Assembly (NCBI GenBank): GCA_021397835.1
Contig: JAJFZO010000659.1
Coordinates: 558,501 to 622,500, forward strand
Length of the DNA stretch: 64,000 bases
DNA from: Moringa oleifera
Taxonomy: Eukaryota > Streptophyta > Magnoliopsida > Brassicales > Moringaceae
Direction of reading: 5' to 3'
Shown in pieces: positions 38,568 to 50,639 of the stretch. Both the position numbers and the translations under genes were made by a program. Each line of letters opens with the position of its first letter. The stretch's first letter is position 1. The notes beneath the pieces are model-generated. The model was not told the origin of the DNA. It did not search any database and was given only the letters and a program-made list of their open reading frames with translations.

Positions 38568-41500
38568 CTAATGGGAACAAGAACAGCTAGACTCCGTGGC
38601 ACTGCCAGTGGCCAAATGATAACTGCGCTCCCATGTATCTGCAGACGTGGCTTGAGCATGAGGGACATGACGAGGATGTTTCTCTCTCTTGTCTCCTGCT
38701 ATCTGCTTTAATGCATGCTTAAGAGCAGGTAACAAAGCCTCCATGCACTCAGCAACCGCATTTGGATTGCCAGGCATATTAATTATCTGGACAAAAACAA
38801 GCATTAATAGATTATGAATCAGAAGGAATTGCAATCAGCATCACAGTCATAAGCCTCCATGCACAATGATAATGTTTTGCTCACAAATTAGACAAGTTCA
38901 TGTCACAATCTTTTAAAACGGTAACTTCAAAAAAGGATACAAATCTTTTATCGAGGCTCTTCTATGTTATATAATTACATTATATAACATATCGCACAAA
39001 ATGAATGATAACAGTGCAATCAATTGTACAGATAAGGTGGGGGGCACAAAATCTCTCTTCGAAGCACACATGCATGCAATTATCTTATTGGTCCTCCCAT
39101 TTTGCCACAAATTTTTCCATCTAAATTTAATTTTGATAATCCATTCCTGTATTCTGAGTATAATAGCTGCTAATATATTCTTCATGAAACATATTTAAAT
39201 TCTCATTAAGTAATTAATGACCACTGTTTGAGAGAATTTAACCCATAAAAAAGGAAGGAAGATTAAGGCTAGCACAACACAAAGTAATATAATAGTCTTA
39301 CCAACGTCGACCCTCTTATTCCTGCTGAAGAACGTGACAGCATAGCATATGGTGTCACCTAGTTTGAGGCAAAAGCAGGAGAGAACATTAATAAGAAAAT
39401 CTAATTTCATTACTACTTCTTAAAACATATACATTCATGTGTTTGAGTGTGTGTATTAATTGTTCCTAGATAGAATGCCAAAATAAAAAAGAAAAACAAT
39501 AGAAAAATGTGAGCTCTCCTTGTTTCTTTCTGAAGATCATTTATTTCTTAAGCATAAAACAATAAGGGTTCCCACAAAAATCAGGTAAGTTCACAAGCAC
39601 AGCATGTGTAGCATTCCATTCCAAAGAAAAGAAAAGGAAGAAGAAGCTCAAGTTGATGGAATAAGGAACACATAGGAGAGAAGAAAAACAGTTTATAACA
39701 GTACAGTTAAACCAAAAATAAAATGACAAACTCTATGAAGCCATTATCTTTTGTATGTTATTGGCCACAGAAACACAGGTATTCCTTGTTCAGGTCACAC
39801 TGTCATGCAGATATACAATCATAAACAACCAAGCAGTCATGGATAGGAACCCACTTAGAGAAAAATGAAAAATATTATGTAGTCATTAGTAACATATGTG
39901 CACATCATATAGTCAAGAAAAAGTACAAATAACTACATGGATATGGTTATGTAGAGAAACTTTCATGAAAGTGAAACCCATCCTGAACATATTAGGTTTA
40001 AATTCTTGAACACTTCTGTTCGCATCCTTTTTCTTATTTTTTCATGAGTTCACTTCAAGCAGTTAAAACGCCAACCTTGATTGTCTGCCATTATTGCTTT
40101 CCCTTTAATATGAATGCAGCTCCAATTTTCATCTTTAGTAATGAATTTAGAATAAAATGTGCTTTTCTGGGGTTGGCATTTTAACTAGATCAGAAGAGTA
40201 GGCCGGAAAATGTACTTCCCTTCTCTTTTACATTCTAGTTTCCTCTGTTACCATGTAAAGGAAAATTAGACATTGAAATTTGGCAATCAAATTAGTAGCA
40301 TGATTTTAAGCTTCCAATTCAGCACATCACTCATTTTCGGAGCTGTGTTAAAATTAGCAGAAGCAGGGACTAAAATCACTAATAAACACCCAATTTATGA
40401 TTTCACACTTTCAAAGGATAATTTCCACTTTGTCCTGCCAAAAGATCAACAATGGGAACAAGGCATATAAACAAATACTTAGTGTTGAATAAATAAATGG
40501 GTCACAGGACATGCATCAATAAGCAGTATAGCATACATGAAACTGGATGTACCTTTAAGCTCTCTTGCATCATGGCAAAGAGAAGGCCAGGTGTCTCTTT
40601 CTCAATCAGTACTTTGGTTGCTTCAGGTGTTACATCCCTTGGAGTAAAGCCGGTTCCACCTTGTTTCAGAAAATAAGTCCAAAATATGAGGAAAAGTCAA
40701 AAGGATGAACCCATATTCTGTGATATTCACCCAAAGAAAGAGTCAGTCCAGATGAAGGCAAAAGCCTTACCAAGCGTAAGGATGAGATCCATTTTGTCAA
40801 TATCACTCCATCTTTGCAAAATATCTTTAATTTTTGGAATATCATCTGGGACGACAGCTGTTGCAACTACCTTCGCTCCTCCTAGCTTTTCTGATGAGGA
40901 GTTCACAACTGAAACTGCCCTAGGACCACTACAAGTTCCAAGAAGCTAGAGTGACATGACTTCTAAACTTGGAGGAACAAACAGGAAGAAAAGAGGAAAT
41001 TTCCAACAACCATACCAAATTTCTAGTGGAGACATAAACCCTAAACCAATTTGATTTCTTGTTTAAAATGGAAGACGGCACAATATATGCAAATTAGAAT
41101 AGATTCTCAATCAAGTCAGAGAATCATCTAGATTATCTGCTGAGCGTTTCCTAAGTAATGTCGCAAAGCATTTAGTACTTCCCATGTCACACTTTGAACA
41201 GGAAGCAATATCAACTTTGCTTTTTAACTTTAGCATCAATTAAGTGACCATTTTGAAATGATGATTCAAAGAGTGTATCTAGATGCATTTTCACAGTAGT
41301 TCCAGGCTTAATTTAAAAGATTGTTGTACACTAAAGATACATGTACAACTACCATTAGGCCAATGGTTGAAGCTGTACTGACAACAGAGTACTCACTCAT
41401 CCCATATCTTTGACATGGGCCAACAGCAACTCAACTGTCAGCACCAATGAAGTGACAATTTGAAAACAGTTAATTAAAAAGGTGTATTTGGATGCATTTA

Positions 41501-44500
41501 GTTTAACAAACAACTTCATTTCCATAAACAATATAATTTCAAAAAATATTCAGAAATTAACCAAGCAGAACAGTTCTCATATATATATAAGGCATGAACA
41601 TGAGAGATGACAGCAATTTATGATATTGATATTGCCAACTATGTACTATCCTTACTATTATGCTCTAGGAATGAATATATCATAATAGGAAGGATACCAC
41701 ATAGTTCTCTTGCATTCTCCATCTACGCAATTTAGATTAACAGATAAAAAAAGAAGGGAATTTAAGACATGATAATAACCAATAGAGGAAAAAGATACCA
41801 CTTCCTCCAAAAACAGGTCGCACACTTCAGCATAGGAACTAAGGACTGCTTTTAATGACTGAATGAATATTGAGAAAGCAACATCGAGTAACATACCTTC
41901 TATCAGGCCCAGCCCCTGATGCAACAGTATCACTCACTGTAAGAACAGCTACTCTAAACTCAGGATCACAAGACCTATCTATAGTTATTTCACTTGATGA
42001 ATTCTGCTGCAAAGCACCAGCTGAATACGATAATGAGAAACTCTCACAAACAGCCATACTGCTTAGATCAGATATTATAAGAGCTGAGACAGATGTTCCA
42101 GCAGAGATTATTCGGCCTGCTGCTGGCAACTCCAACAAAGCATTAGCTGACTTCATACTTAAAAGTCGGCTGCTCATCTGATGTCCAGTACTCTCGGCGA
42201 CAAATCTGATATCCGTAAGAAAAGTATAAACACAAGTGGAAGGATAACTAAAACGAACTAACTTCCCAAAGATCTAGCAGATCCAGGGAATCCACTCAAA
42301 GTACTAAGATTCAATGTCCCAAAAGAAACTTAACACTCACCCCGGGTTTCCTGATCCATCATTGACCTTCCATCTAATAACAGCACGATGAAACTCTGGT
42401 CGAACTGAATCTGTCTTTATTGGCTGCTGAAGCCGAGCCTGGACTCTGTACAGAAAATGAAAAGAATGATGTTGTTCAGCGCTTAATCAATAACTCCATT
42501 CAGTAATCCCACGAATAGATGAATCATAAATGATGCAGGCAGGAGAAATAGAAGAATATTTTGGAAATTTTAGCAACCTCAAAAGTTGGGGATTTGCCCA
42601 TCCAGCGAGCTGGCGGATTGAGGGGACTACAAAGAGATGGAAACAAACTAGACAGCTAACAGGATTTCCTGGCAGCCCAAATGCAAGAATTTTATTCGCC
42701 ATCATATTCCCTGCTGTTTTCAACTTTATCTCTGCAAAAGTCAAAGGCTTCCCCGGTTTCATGCAGACCTGATGCAGATGATAATAACTAAGATAAAATT
42801 GTTTTCATAATAACTGAAGCTCCAATGATAAAAATAATTAACAAAGCCAACATATAATTTGGCATTAACAATATATGAATTCCAAGGACTAAAATTGATG
42901 TTATCAACATAGAATTTCTGCGGCAAATAAACAAAATTTATGTATGTTGTTTGATTGCGTGCTTGTGCACACATGTAATTGTAAGTGCCAGGCATACATA
43001 TCTCATTCACCTTATTGAAGTATACTGTCCCTCTCTTTTCAAGTAACGGCTTGACAAAATCCCTGTCTCCCATGGAAACACCTCCAGAAGTTAAAAGGAT
43101 ATCAACACCAGCAGAAATAGCACTATCTAGCATTCTCTCAAGTTCTTCTTTGTCATCTCTTGCAATACCAAGGTCAAGAACTTTGCACTGCTGCTGCATT
43201 GCTGCTGCCAGCATCATTGTGCGGTTAGAGTCCCTAATCTGCCAGAGAGCTAAATGAGCTCAATTGTAAAAGTTAGAGTTTATTAAGCCACATGACATCT
43301 AGAGGTAAATAACCTTCCTGCTAATCCCAAGAAGGATAACCCCTAAAAAGGATTGCAAGACAAAATAAACAGGCATACTAACATGCTAGAAAATTTCTAG
43401 TATATTCTAAATGCAATGCTTTCATAGAAAACATTAAAAAATCAGCCCCAACCCCCAGCCACCTAATTTTCATGTATCTTTCTTTGTAAAGATCTGTATT
43501 ACCAACGGAAAAGACTAAACAAAGAACCAAGAGAAAGGAGTTCCTCAAGACAGATATGCAATGAGAGAGCGGGGAAAGAAAGAGAAATGAAACACAATAG
43601 CACTTCAAGTAAGGTTTGAAGTTTTCAATTTTTAAAATTATTCAGCCTACACAATACAAAATCAAGTTCCAAGTACAACTTTTTAGCCAGAAGTCCATTC
43701 CAAAACTTCTTTAGGACACCATCTATTCCTATGCACTATCACAGGCCTCCTTAAGTGAAGAGTTTGAACAAAGTGATCCCCACCCCCCCACCCCAGCCGG
43801 AACAGACACACATCACCCAAAAAAAAATGTCCTAAATCCTTCTCAAGGATTTCAATGAAACATTACAACAATAGAAGGCATATTCCGGTTCTCAGGATAG
43901 TACCTGGCCACGATTTAGACACCCAGTCGTTGGCTCAACAAGTTCATCTCCAGTGGAAAGAACCGCAATTGTTGGCATAGGATATACCTGTGGATCAGGA
44001 CTTCTGCTTATTTTTTTCACGAACTTACTTAGCAGAAAATGGTATGTTTTAAAATACCTTCACTGACATCACTCCCACAGTAGCTAGTAGGCCAATTTCT
44101 GAAGCACCTAATCTTTCTCCAGATTTAAGCACTATAGTGCCTTCCTCAATGTCACATCCCTGGCAAAGAAATATATGCATGAGTTTACTTAATACGTAGC
44201 AGGTAAAACAAAAATGAGCATAATAACACTGAAATTGGACTTCCAGTTTCTGGAACAATTTCTTTGAACCATTTTGCTACTATGAAGAGGAACTTCGTAG
44301 AATTTCAATAATAGGCCCATGTATATGTACCATGGCTTTTCATGTCCCGAGGACAGCTAAAAGATAAGCTTCCAATATAGATCACCTTAACATAAAGGAT
44401 AAACCATCCCTCTTAACTCAAAGTGCCATCTGTACCCAATACTTCTTTGGACTCCTGGCTCCTTCAACAATTTCTTTAGGACTACCAATTCATAGATGTT

Positions 44501-46433
44501 AACAAATATGGCAATGGAGATATAATGTTCACAAATTCCAGATGAATGAACTCTAGAGTCATTTTCACATCCACCAGGAAAGCAAGCAAATTTTTTTTTT
44601 TTTTTTAAAAAAGGAAAAACGGAAACAAAAAGAGGACATGTAATTTTGAGGGATTTACACCTTTAGTGCAAGATGCAGCTCAAAGGAGCATCTGTATACT
44701 CGAAAAAAGAGAGAGAGAAAACAACAGTGAATCAAACTAAATCATACCACAGGACGAATGTCAACACCTTTGCTTGTCTGTACCAAAATTCTTACACGCT
44801 TCAATTCAAGTGTAGCATCTTTGATTTCTTCAGTGTCCTCAACTTGCACAACTGCATCAGCACCATCAGGTATGGGTCCTAGAAAATAGAGAAAAAAAAA
44901 AAAGGAAGGAAAGGTTATTAAAACAAACTTCAACAAATAAACATGAAGAAACTTCATTACCTCTTAAGCTTATAATTTGCCTTCTTAATCTAAATGACAT
45001 CTGTCTTTCTTTTAAAATAAAAAGAAAGAAAGAAATTCTGATAGGAACTAAATTATCTCTTAAGACTGGATAAACGGATGAATTTAGGGCTGCAACACAC
45101 CAAATCAAGCTGAGCTTTCACTTCAACTTGGCTTGGTCAAGCATCGTTTGAAGTTGAGCTTTAATAGAAATTGGAAAAGATTGCAGCCACCCCATGAACG
45201 GTGATTGAAACTTGGAAGTCAAAATTGTTACCGGAAATAAGAAAAAGGAAGAAAAACTGAAATTACTACATACAGTATACATCCAATTCATATTCAAAGT
45301 TACTCCCCTATTTCTAATTACCCCATTTCTGATCTTTCAGTTGCCATTGGTTGCAGCACAAAATCGTCCAAAATCTATGGGACACCCAAAGTCTCTCCCC
45401 AATCATTGAATAACAAACTAGAATTTCTACTCTCCAAATTAAGATAGAAATTTTATAAGCATAAATATAATACTACATGATGGACTAACCTCCAGTTGTA
45501 ACATAGGCAACAGTTCCAGGAGTCACAACCATATCAAGTCCATCATTTCCAGCTCTTGATTCAGTAATTACAGGATACTCACCAGGCCCATCTGAAGCAA
45601 CAACTGCATAACCATCCTACAGCAGAACAGGTATATGTGAGGAATAAATAAACCAAGGATTGTGCAAACCAAAAAGATGTGCCTTGCTCATGACCTGTTT
45701 AGCTTCTACTCTGGTCCAGGTGTGAACTCATAGTGCAGAAACATATATAAATACATTATGAATATTAACAGGAAGAATGTTTCTTCGTCCATTGTATGTA
45801 AGTTAAAATAAGAACAAGTAAGCTTCTTTGCTCTTTGCTTTTCTCCCTTTTTCATTTTAGGAGGGGGTTGAGGTGGACTTTTCATTGAAATATTGGGTTT
45901 CCAAATAAAGGATTATCAGTCTAAACCCCAAAACCAACAAATTCTACAAATAATGGCTTTACCAAATGCATCACGCACAGTCAACACTTAACATTTCGTT
46001 TCACTGATTAGATGATATTTACAGACAAATGGGTAGAAGCAAAAGCAACTATCAAACAACAGCACCATTCTGTGACTCAAAAGGATAAGCATATCAAACA
46101 ACACCACTTGCTTATTGAATGAAAATGGCCCACTCAATCGCACAACAAGCTTGTCTTACAAAACCCCAGAGTAAATTTTCATAAATCATTAAACTGAAAG
46201 AGAAGTAGAAAACGAGATTTAAGGTTCCCCTTTACTTTGATTGAAGCACGATAAGGAGGCAAAGGGTCAGGTGCACGAATATCTTCCGCTAAGACCTTCC
46301 CCAAAGCTTCTTTTAACGTCACAGTGACAGGCTGCAGCCGCTGAGCCACATTCAGAACCACCCGCAGAGCCTCCTGAGGTGATATCATCTCCGCTGTGGT
46401 GCTACCACAGGTCAGGCCACTACCTTCCCCCAT
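38568..46433 (-). CDS. CNX1: Molybdopterin molybdotransferase / adenylyltransferase CNX1 (molybdenum cofactor biosynthesis)
   Basis: Last steps of molybdenum cofactor synthesis in the cytosol: the C-terminal G domain adenylates molybdopterin and the N-terminal E domain inserts molybdate. Exons (minus): 46433-46236, 45616-45490, 44878-44748, 44159-44058, 43987-43904, 43238-43011, 42768-42578, 42445-42341, 42205-41897, 40928-40771, 40659-40553, 39358-39302, 38786-38568. All introns are GT-AG, all phases close, and 671 codons plus TAG result, close to the ~670 residues of Arabidopsis CNX1. The E domain (MoeA-like) shows [13 protein letters not shown] (59-71), TSGGVSMGD (264-272) and LPGNPVSC (322-329). 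The G domain (MogA-like) shows [20 protein letters not shown] (about 476-495), [16 protein letters not shown] (about 543-558) and [14 protein letters not shown]. The start is the ATG before GEGSG. The longer upstream frame runs through a (CT)n leader and is not protein-like. It appears fully functional. Confidence 0.97.
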
Positions 46434-46467
46434 TTCAACAAGAGAGCAATGAGCGGTGATTTCGATT

Positions 46468-46507
46468 TTAAAGAGAGAGAGAGAGAGAGAGGGAGAGAAT
46501 GAGAGAG
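46468..46507. repeat. CNX1: (GA)n/(CT)n microsatellite in the CNX1 5' leader
   Basis: An AG-repeat of about 12 units on plus (CT on the coding strand) lies about 35 bp upstream of the CNX1 start codon. CT-rich leaders and GAGA-type tracts are common near plant transcription starts; function here is not shown. Confidence 0.85.
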
Positions 46508-46553
46508 ATTCCTTTAACCTGTGAATACCGATACTGAAGATAATATTTGAAGA

Positions 46554-46590
46554 AAAATGAAAAATGAAAAATGAAAAATGAAAAACGAAA
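46554..46590. repeat. Short tandem repeat, 7-bp unit (AAAAATG)
   Basis: About five consecutive units of GAAAAAT lie about 120 bp upstream of the CNX1 start codon, in the leader or core promoter. Confidence 0.85.
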
Positions 46591-46789
46591 CATCCACTTA
46601 CGAAGAAGAAGAAGATTGACCGATGCTGTTTGGACACAGCCAAACGCAATCTGTTTGGCAGAATAGCTCTCCCTTATTTTACTTAATTCCGTATCCAAAC
46701 ACTTGAAAACCTTGCGGCTTAGTCTAATTTGGAAGCTGATGATTTTGTCCAAGGGGTTTTGATTCATCTTATTTTCAAAATGAGCTCAA

Positions 46790-48620
46790 CTCTTTTTTTT
46801 ATTTTTGATACTAATAATGAAGAAACTTTCATTAAAGATCAGAATTAAAAAAAACCTTCAGGTAAAGATTTTAGCTAGAAAACCCCAAGGTTCAATGTAT
46901 TAAGACAGTGCATAAGTGAAAAAATTTGTCTTACATGAGTTGTGCTAGATCATATATTGGTCACATTGGCGTACAAGATGCTTGATTTTTATGCAAATAT
47001 TCCCCCACTCACTATACAACTGTTGACCAAGTCGGTTCTCATTGACCTCTAATAGATTATCATTCTCCATAATAACTCGATCTAAACCATGCAGCAATGC
47101 TAACTCCAAGCCAATTTTTACAGTAGGTAATTCGCTATGCAACAATGAAAAAACAAGACACCGGGGGACCAAGGCACAAAACAAAACATGATCTTCATTA
47201 TTTCTCGTCACACTCAAACTTTGCTTATCGAGTTCCAGCGATATATGATGCATCTACGTTCAGTTTTGTGACACCATCCAGTGGAGGAAACCATCGTATA
47301 TCCTGGGCTACTAGGACCGCTAGTAGACTTGTAGCTCCTCTAATAAATGTGTTGCATCTGAGAGCAGCACCTTCAGGAGCTTGTAGACCATTTTATGTGA
47401 GGTTTTGTTACAATTCAGCCAAATACCCTTACAGATGAGAAGCCATATATCCAGCATATTATGATTATAGAGGTAAAAAAGGATCGCTTTCCACTAATGC
47501 ATAGATCTAATTAACCTTGCAAAAGACATGGCCAATCCTGGTTTCATAGCATTCAATACTTGTTGGCTATGTTTGCAAGTGAAGAGTAAGTGCTCCATTG
47601 ATTTAGGGTGATCATTACATAAGTCGCAAGACATATATGCTATTTTCCTCCTCGTAAACAACACTTTTCTTGTGGGTATAATACCTTTCATTAGCCGCCA
47701 ATGAAAAGCTAAGTCAATGGAAGCACCTTGGATTCCAAATAAGGCTCTAAATTTGCTCACGAGCTTGTGCGTGGAGCACCTCTCCACCAGTTAACGACCA
47801 GTAAAATGCTCGGACTCAACAGTATATTGGCCATTTGCAATCTTGGCCCATATGAGTTTGTTTTTCATGGGGTGATTATAGGATCAATGAGCTGGCTCAC
47901 TGCCATTTTCGTTAGTATTGTCCCTATTAAGATGGAGGCTAAAGGTTCAAAAAGACGAGGAACCTAATTGTCTCGTCAAAGATTAACCTTCCTCCCATCT
48001 TTAATTCATCCGCTTGCTTTTTATTGATAACTAATTTACCAACTAAGAGATTGTGCCAAACATACGAGCCTTACTTCCCTTCCTTTATTGATTGAGGACT
48101 AAAGTAAGGAAAATAGTTGGCTGTGAGCACCTTAAAATAGATAGATTCTTCCATTTTTATAATCCACCACTATTATTTCCTTAAAAAAAGCCATGTTGAA
48201 AGCTTCGATATCCATGAACCTAAGACCACCATCCAATTTAGAGGAGCAAACTTTATCCCAAGCTGCCTAATGGATCTTCTTGACAGTACACCTACCCTTT
48301 TAGGATGAAACCAAGTGACGTTTGGCCATATCCTAACTTAAATCAATATGAAGAATAGAATTAAGCAAAAATTTACTAGGTAAGGAAGAAAGAGGTACTC
48401 AAGTGGATGTAGACAAGTGTAAGAGGCAACTCAATGATGCGTACTCCAAGGAAGAAATGATGTAGCGACAACAGTCTAAAAACTCTTAGCTTCGAGAAGG
48501 AGACAAGAACACTCGTAAGTGTCCTTTTGTGTTCGACTTTCAAAATATATTTGAGCAGGTGAAGATCGTACTCCATTAGCCTCCAAAGTTTGTAATAAAA
48601 AATGAAGTAATGAATACCCT
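46790..48620 (-). mobile_element. 5'-truncated LINE (non-LTR retrotransposon) with RT tail, zf-RVT and RNase H
   Basis: On minus, in order: the end of the reverse transcriptase (EYDLHLLKYILKVEHKRTL near 48570; RIIELPLTL near 48440; KIH-stop-AAWDKVCSSKLDGGLR, then FMDIEAFNMAFFKEI near 48260). Next comes a zf-RVT domain at 47787-47494 (FHWRLMKGIIPTRKVLFTRR; CDLCNDHPKSMEHLLFTC), then an RNase H domain at 47280-46945 (FPPLDGVTKLNVDASYIAGT; ELALLHGLDRVIMENDNLL). Stops and frameshifts are present, so it is inactive. On plus, a T-rich run near 46790-46805 is the likely antisense poly-A tail, placing the 3' end of the LINE about 350 bp upstream of the CNX1 ATG and in the same orientation. Confidence 0.82.
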
Positions 48621-48859
48621 CATAAGTGAACTATCTATTTAATGCAAATACTAAACATAAGTCTAAAAAATAAAGCAACATTTTCATGGATTAATCTAGA
48701 AAATGACTTCATACCAGTGTAATGAGGCTCATCTAGTTTGGCACGATTTTGTTTATTTATTATGCTCACTGTTTGCAATTTTTTTTTTAAAAAAAGTAAC
48801 TGTATATATTTCTAAAGGAAAGCTAATAGAAAATCGAAATAAAACACAAATAATGCCTG

Positions 48860-49440
48860 AAATGTTGAATTCATACATTCTCTTTACTAGAGCATCAATA
48901 GTGAACAATATCTTTCAATCGAGCTTATCAACTCAAGATTCTATTATGTTGCCAATCATTTGCTTTTTCAATAAAGTTTCATCAAATATTTTAGCCTTTA
49001 TTTCACTTTTTCACTGCCTCTATTTTTCACCAATATTACTTATTATCCATTTTTTAGACGCTTCAGTTAAGCTTGGCACAAATATAAATTTTGACTAAAA
49101 AAAACAATAAAGATATTAAAACCATATCAAAAACTTAATTAACTATTAAAGTACAATGAAAAAAAAATGTATTAATTCATACCTCTATTGTTTTTCACAT
49201 TTCATCTTTGTATTGTTTTGGCATCTCATGACAACTTACATAATTAATGGGTGTAAATTGAGCGTTTCGAGCCATGCTCCCAATTAAACGAGTTAGAGTA
49301 TAAGCTTTTATGCCAATAGATTGACCTTTTACATCTAATGAAACAGCAATGTGTTCATCTTCAGGTAAATCCAAAACCTCGGCCATGCTTAAAGGACCTC
49401 TAACCCTCTTATTATGTTGCGCAACATTTACTTAAAAGAG
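48860..49440 (-). pseudogene. Second ORF of a CACTA element (plant transposase PF03004-like) relic
   Basis: The minus strand reads NKRVRGPLSMAEVLDLPEDE, IGIKAYTLTRLIGSMARNAQ and YVSCHEMPKQYKDEM (49430-49195). After a gap it reads SLTEASKKWIISNIGEK, then KSEIKAKIFDETLLKKQMIG (49070-48950). These match the second protein encoded by En/Spm-type elements, which contains RGPT, GxxARxxxPI and KDxxW segments and a KW-xxxG-xxW segment. Two Trp positions are now stops (GEK-stop-RQ-stop-KSE). It lies downstream of the TNP2-type ORF in the same orientation, as in known CACTA elements. Confidence 0.7.
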
Positions 49441-50215
49441 ACATACATTAATATCTTATTGTAAGTGCTACAACAGACTGTAATAGGATACTACAACATA
49501 TGGTAACAAGTTGCTACAAAATATGATAATAGGTTTACTTCAGCATGTTAAAGCAAGTAAATGCAACATATGACAGCAAGTTACTTACATAATTTAGCAG
49601 CAAGTTGCTGCAAAATATGGCAGTATGTTTGCTTCAACATAATAAGGCAAGAATATGCAACATATGGCAGCAAGCTTTGCTGCTGCCATATGTTAGCAAG
49701 TTACTGTAAAATTTGGCAACAAGTTCTGTAACATATGACATCAAGCTACTACAAAATATGATAGTAAAATATGGCAGTAGGTCTGCTTCAATATATTAAA
49801 GCAAGTGATGCAACATATGGCAGCAAGTTAGCTACACAATTTGGTAGCAAGTTGTTACAAAATATGGCAATATGTCTGCTTCAACATAGTAAGACAAGAA
49901 GATGCAACATATGACAGCAAACTTCGCTGCAACATATGGTAGCAAGTTACTGTAAAATTTGGCAGCAAGTTGCTGTAACATATGGTAAGAAACTGCTACA
50001 AAATATGACAGTAAAATGTAGCAGTAGGTCTACTTCAACATATTAAAGCAAGTAGATGCAAGATATGACAGCAAGTTAGCTACACAATTTAACAGCAAGT
50101 TGTTACAAAATATGGTAATATGTCTACTTTAACATAGTAAGGTAAAAAAGATGCAAATATGGCAGTAAGTTGCTACAACATATGATAGTAGGTCTGTTAC
50201 AATATAATACCAAAA
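49440..50215. repeat. Composite minisatellite, 247-bp period, between the two CACTA ORFs
   Basis: A motif GTCTGCTTCAACATA(T)TAA-GCAAG recurs in two interleaved series: 49533, 49781, 50028 and 49627, 49874, 50122. Each step is 247-248 bp, so one higher-order unit contains two diverged subunits. AACATATGGCAGCAAGTT(GCTACA) is repeated many times within. At 49659-49694 a perfect 14-bp inverted repeat (AACATATGGCAGCA / TGCTGCCATATGTT) with an 8-base loop is present. Confidence 0.85.
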
Positions 50216-50639
50216 TAAAGGAGTTATACCTAATCCATCTTCTGCTGCACAAGTTGAGGAGTTTTTACGATGTTGCTCGAACTGAAACTAGGACTAGAAT
50301 TATGACTTAAACATATAATACTCAAACGTTTACATCTTGTCATTTTTTAAAGTACTAGTTAATGTCTGAGTTATCCTATTAAAAAAACAATTGAAAGATA
50401 TGTTAAAAGAATAAAGAAAATATAACAAAAAACCATGCAGAATAATACAACATGCTATTTTCTTGGTAAAAATAAACTTCTAAGAAAAGTAAGAATATAA
50501 AAATTAACCTTGGACATCATTGATATTATTACAATCCGTCATCTTCATTGTCATTCTCTATATTGTCACATTCCGCAACATCACTTTCCATCCCTTGTGC
50601 TACATCTTCTCCACCATCATTGTCAACATCATCTCTAAG

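Noticed and set aside
41870..42181. Plus-strand 103-codon frame
   Set aside because: It is an antisense shadow of CNX1 exon 9, whose minus-strand frame is conserved and spliced in phase.
46434..46649. Upstream extension of the CNX1 first-exon frame to an ATG at 46649
   Set aside because: The added 72 residues are repeats (Phe/His-rich, SLSLSL) from simple-sequence DNA. The ATG at 46433 matches the expected plant CNX1 start and total length.
48703..49098. Plus-strand 131-codon frame
   Set aside because: The minus strand of the same region reads as the CACTA second-ORF protein, so the plus frame is a shadow.
49440..50215. CRISPR-like repeat array
   Set aside because: The repeats are diverged and contiguous with no unique equal-length spacers, and the genome is that of a plant. 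It is a tandem repeat within a CACTA relic.
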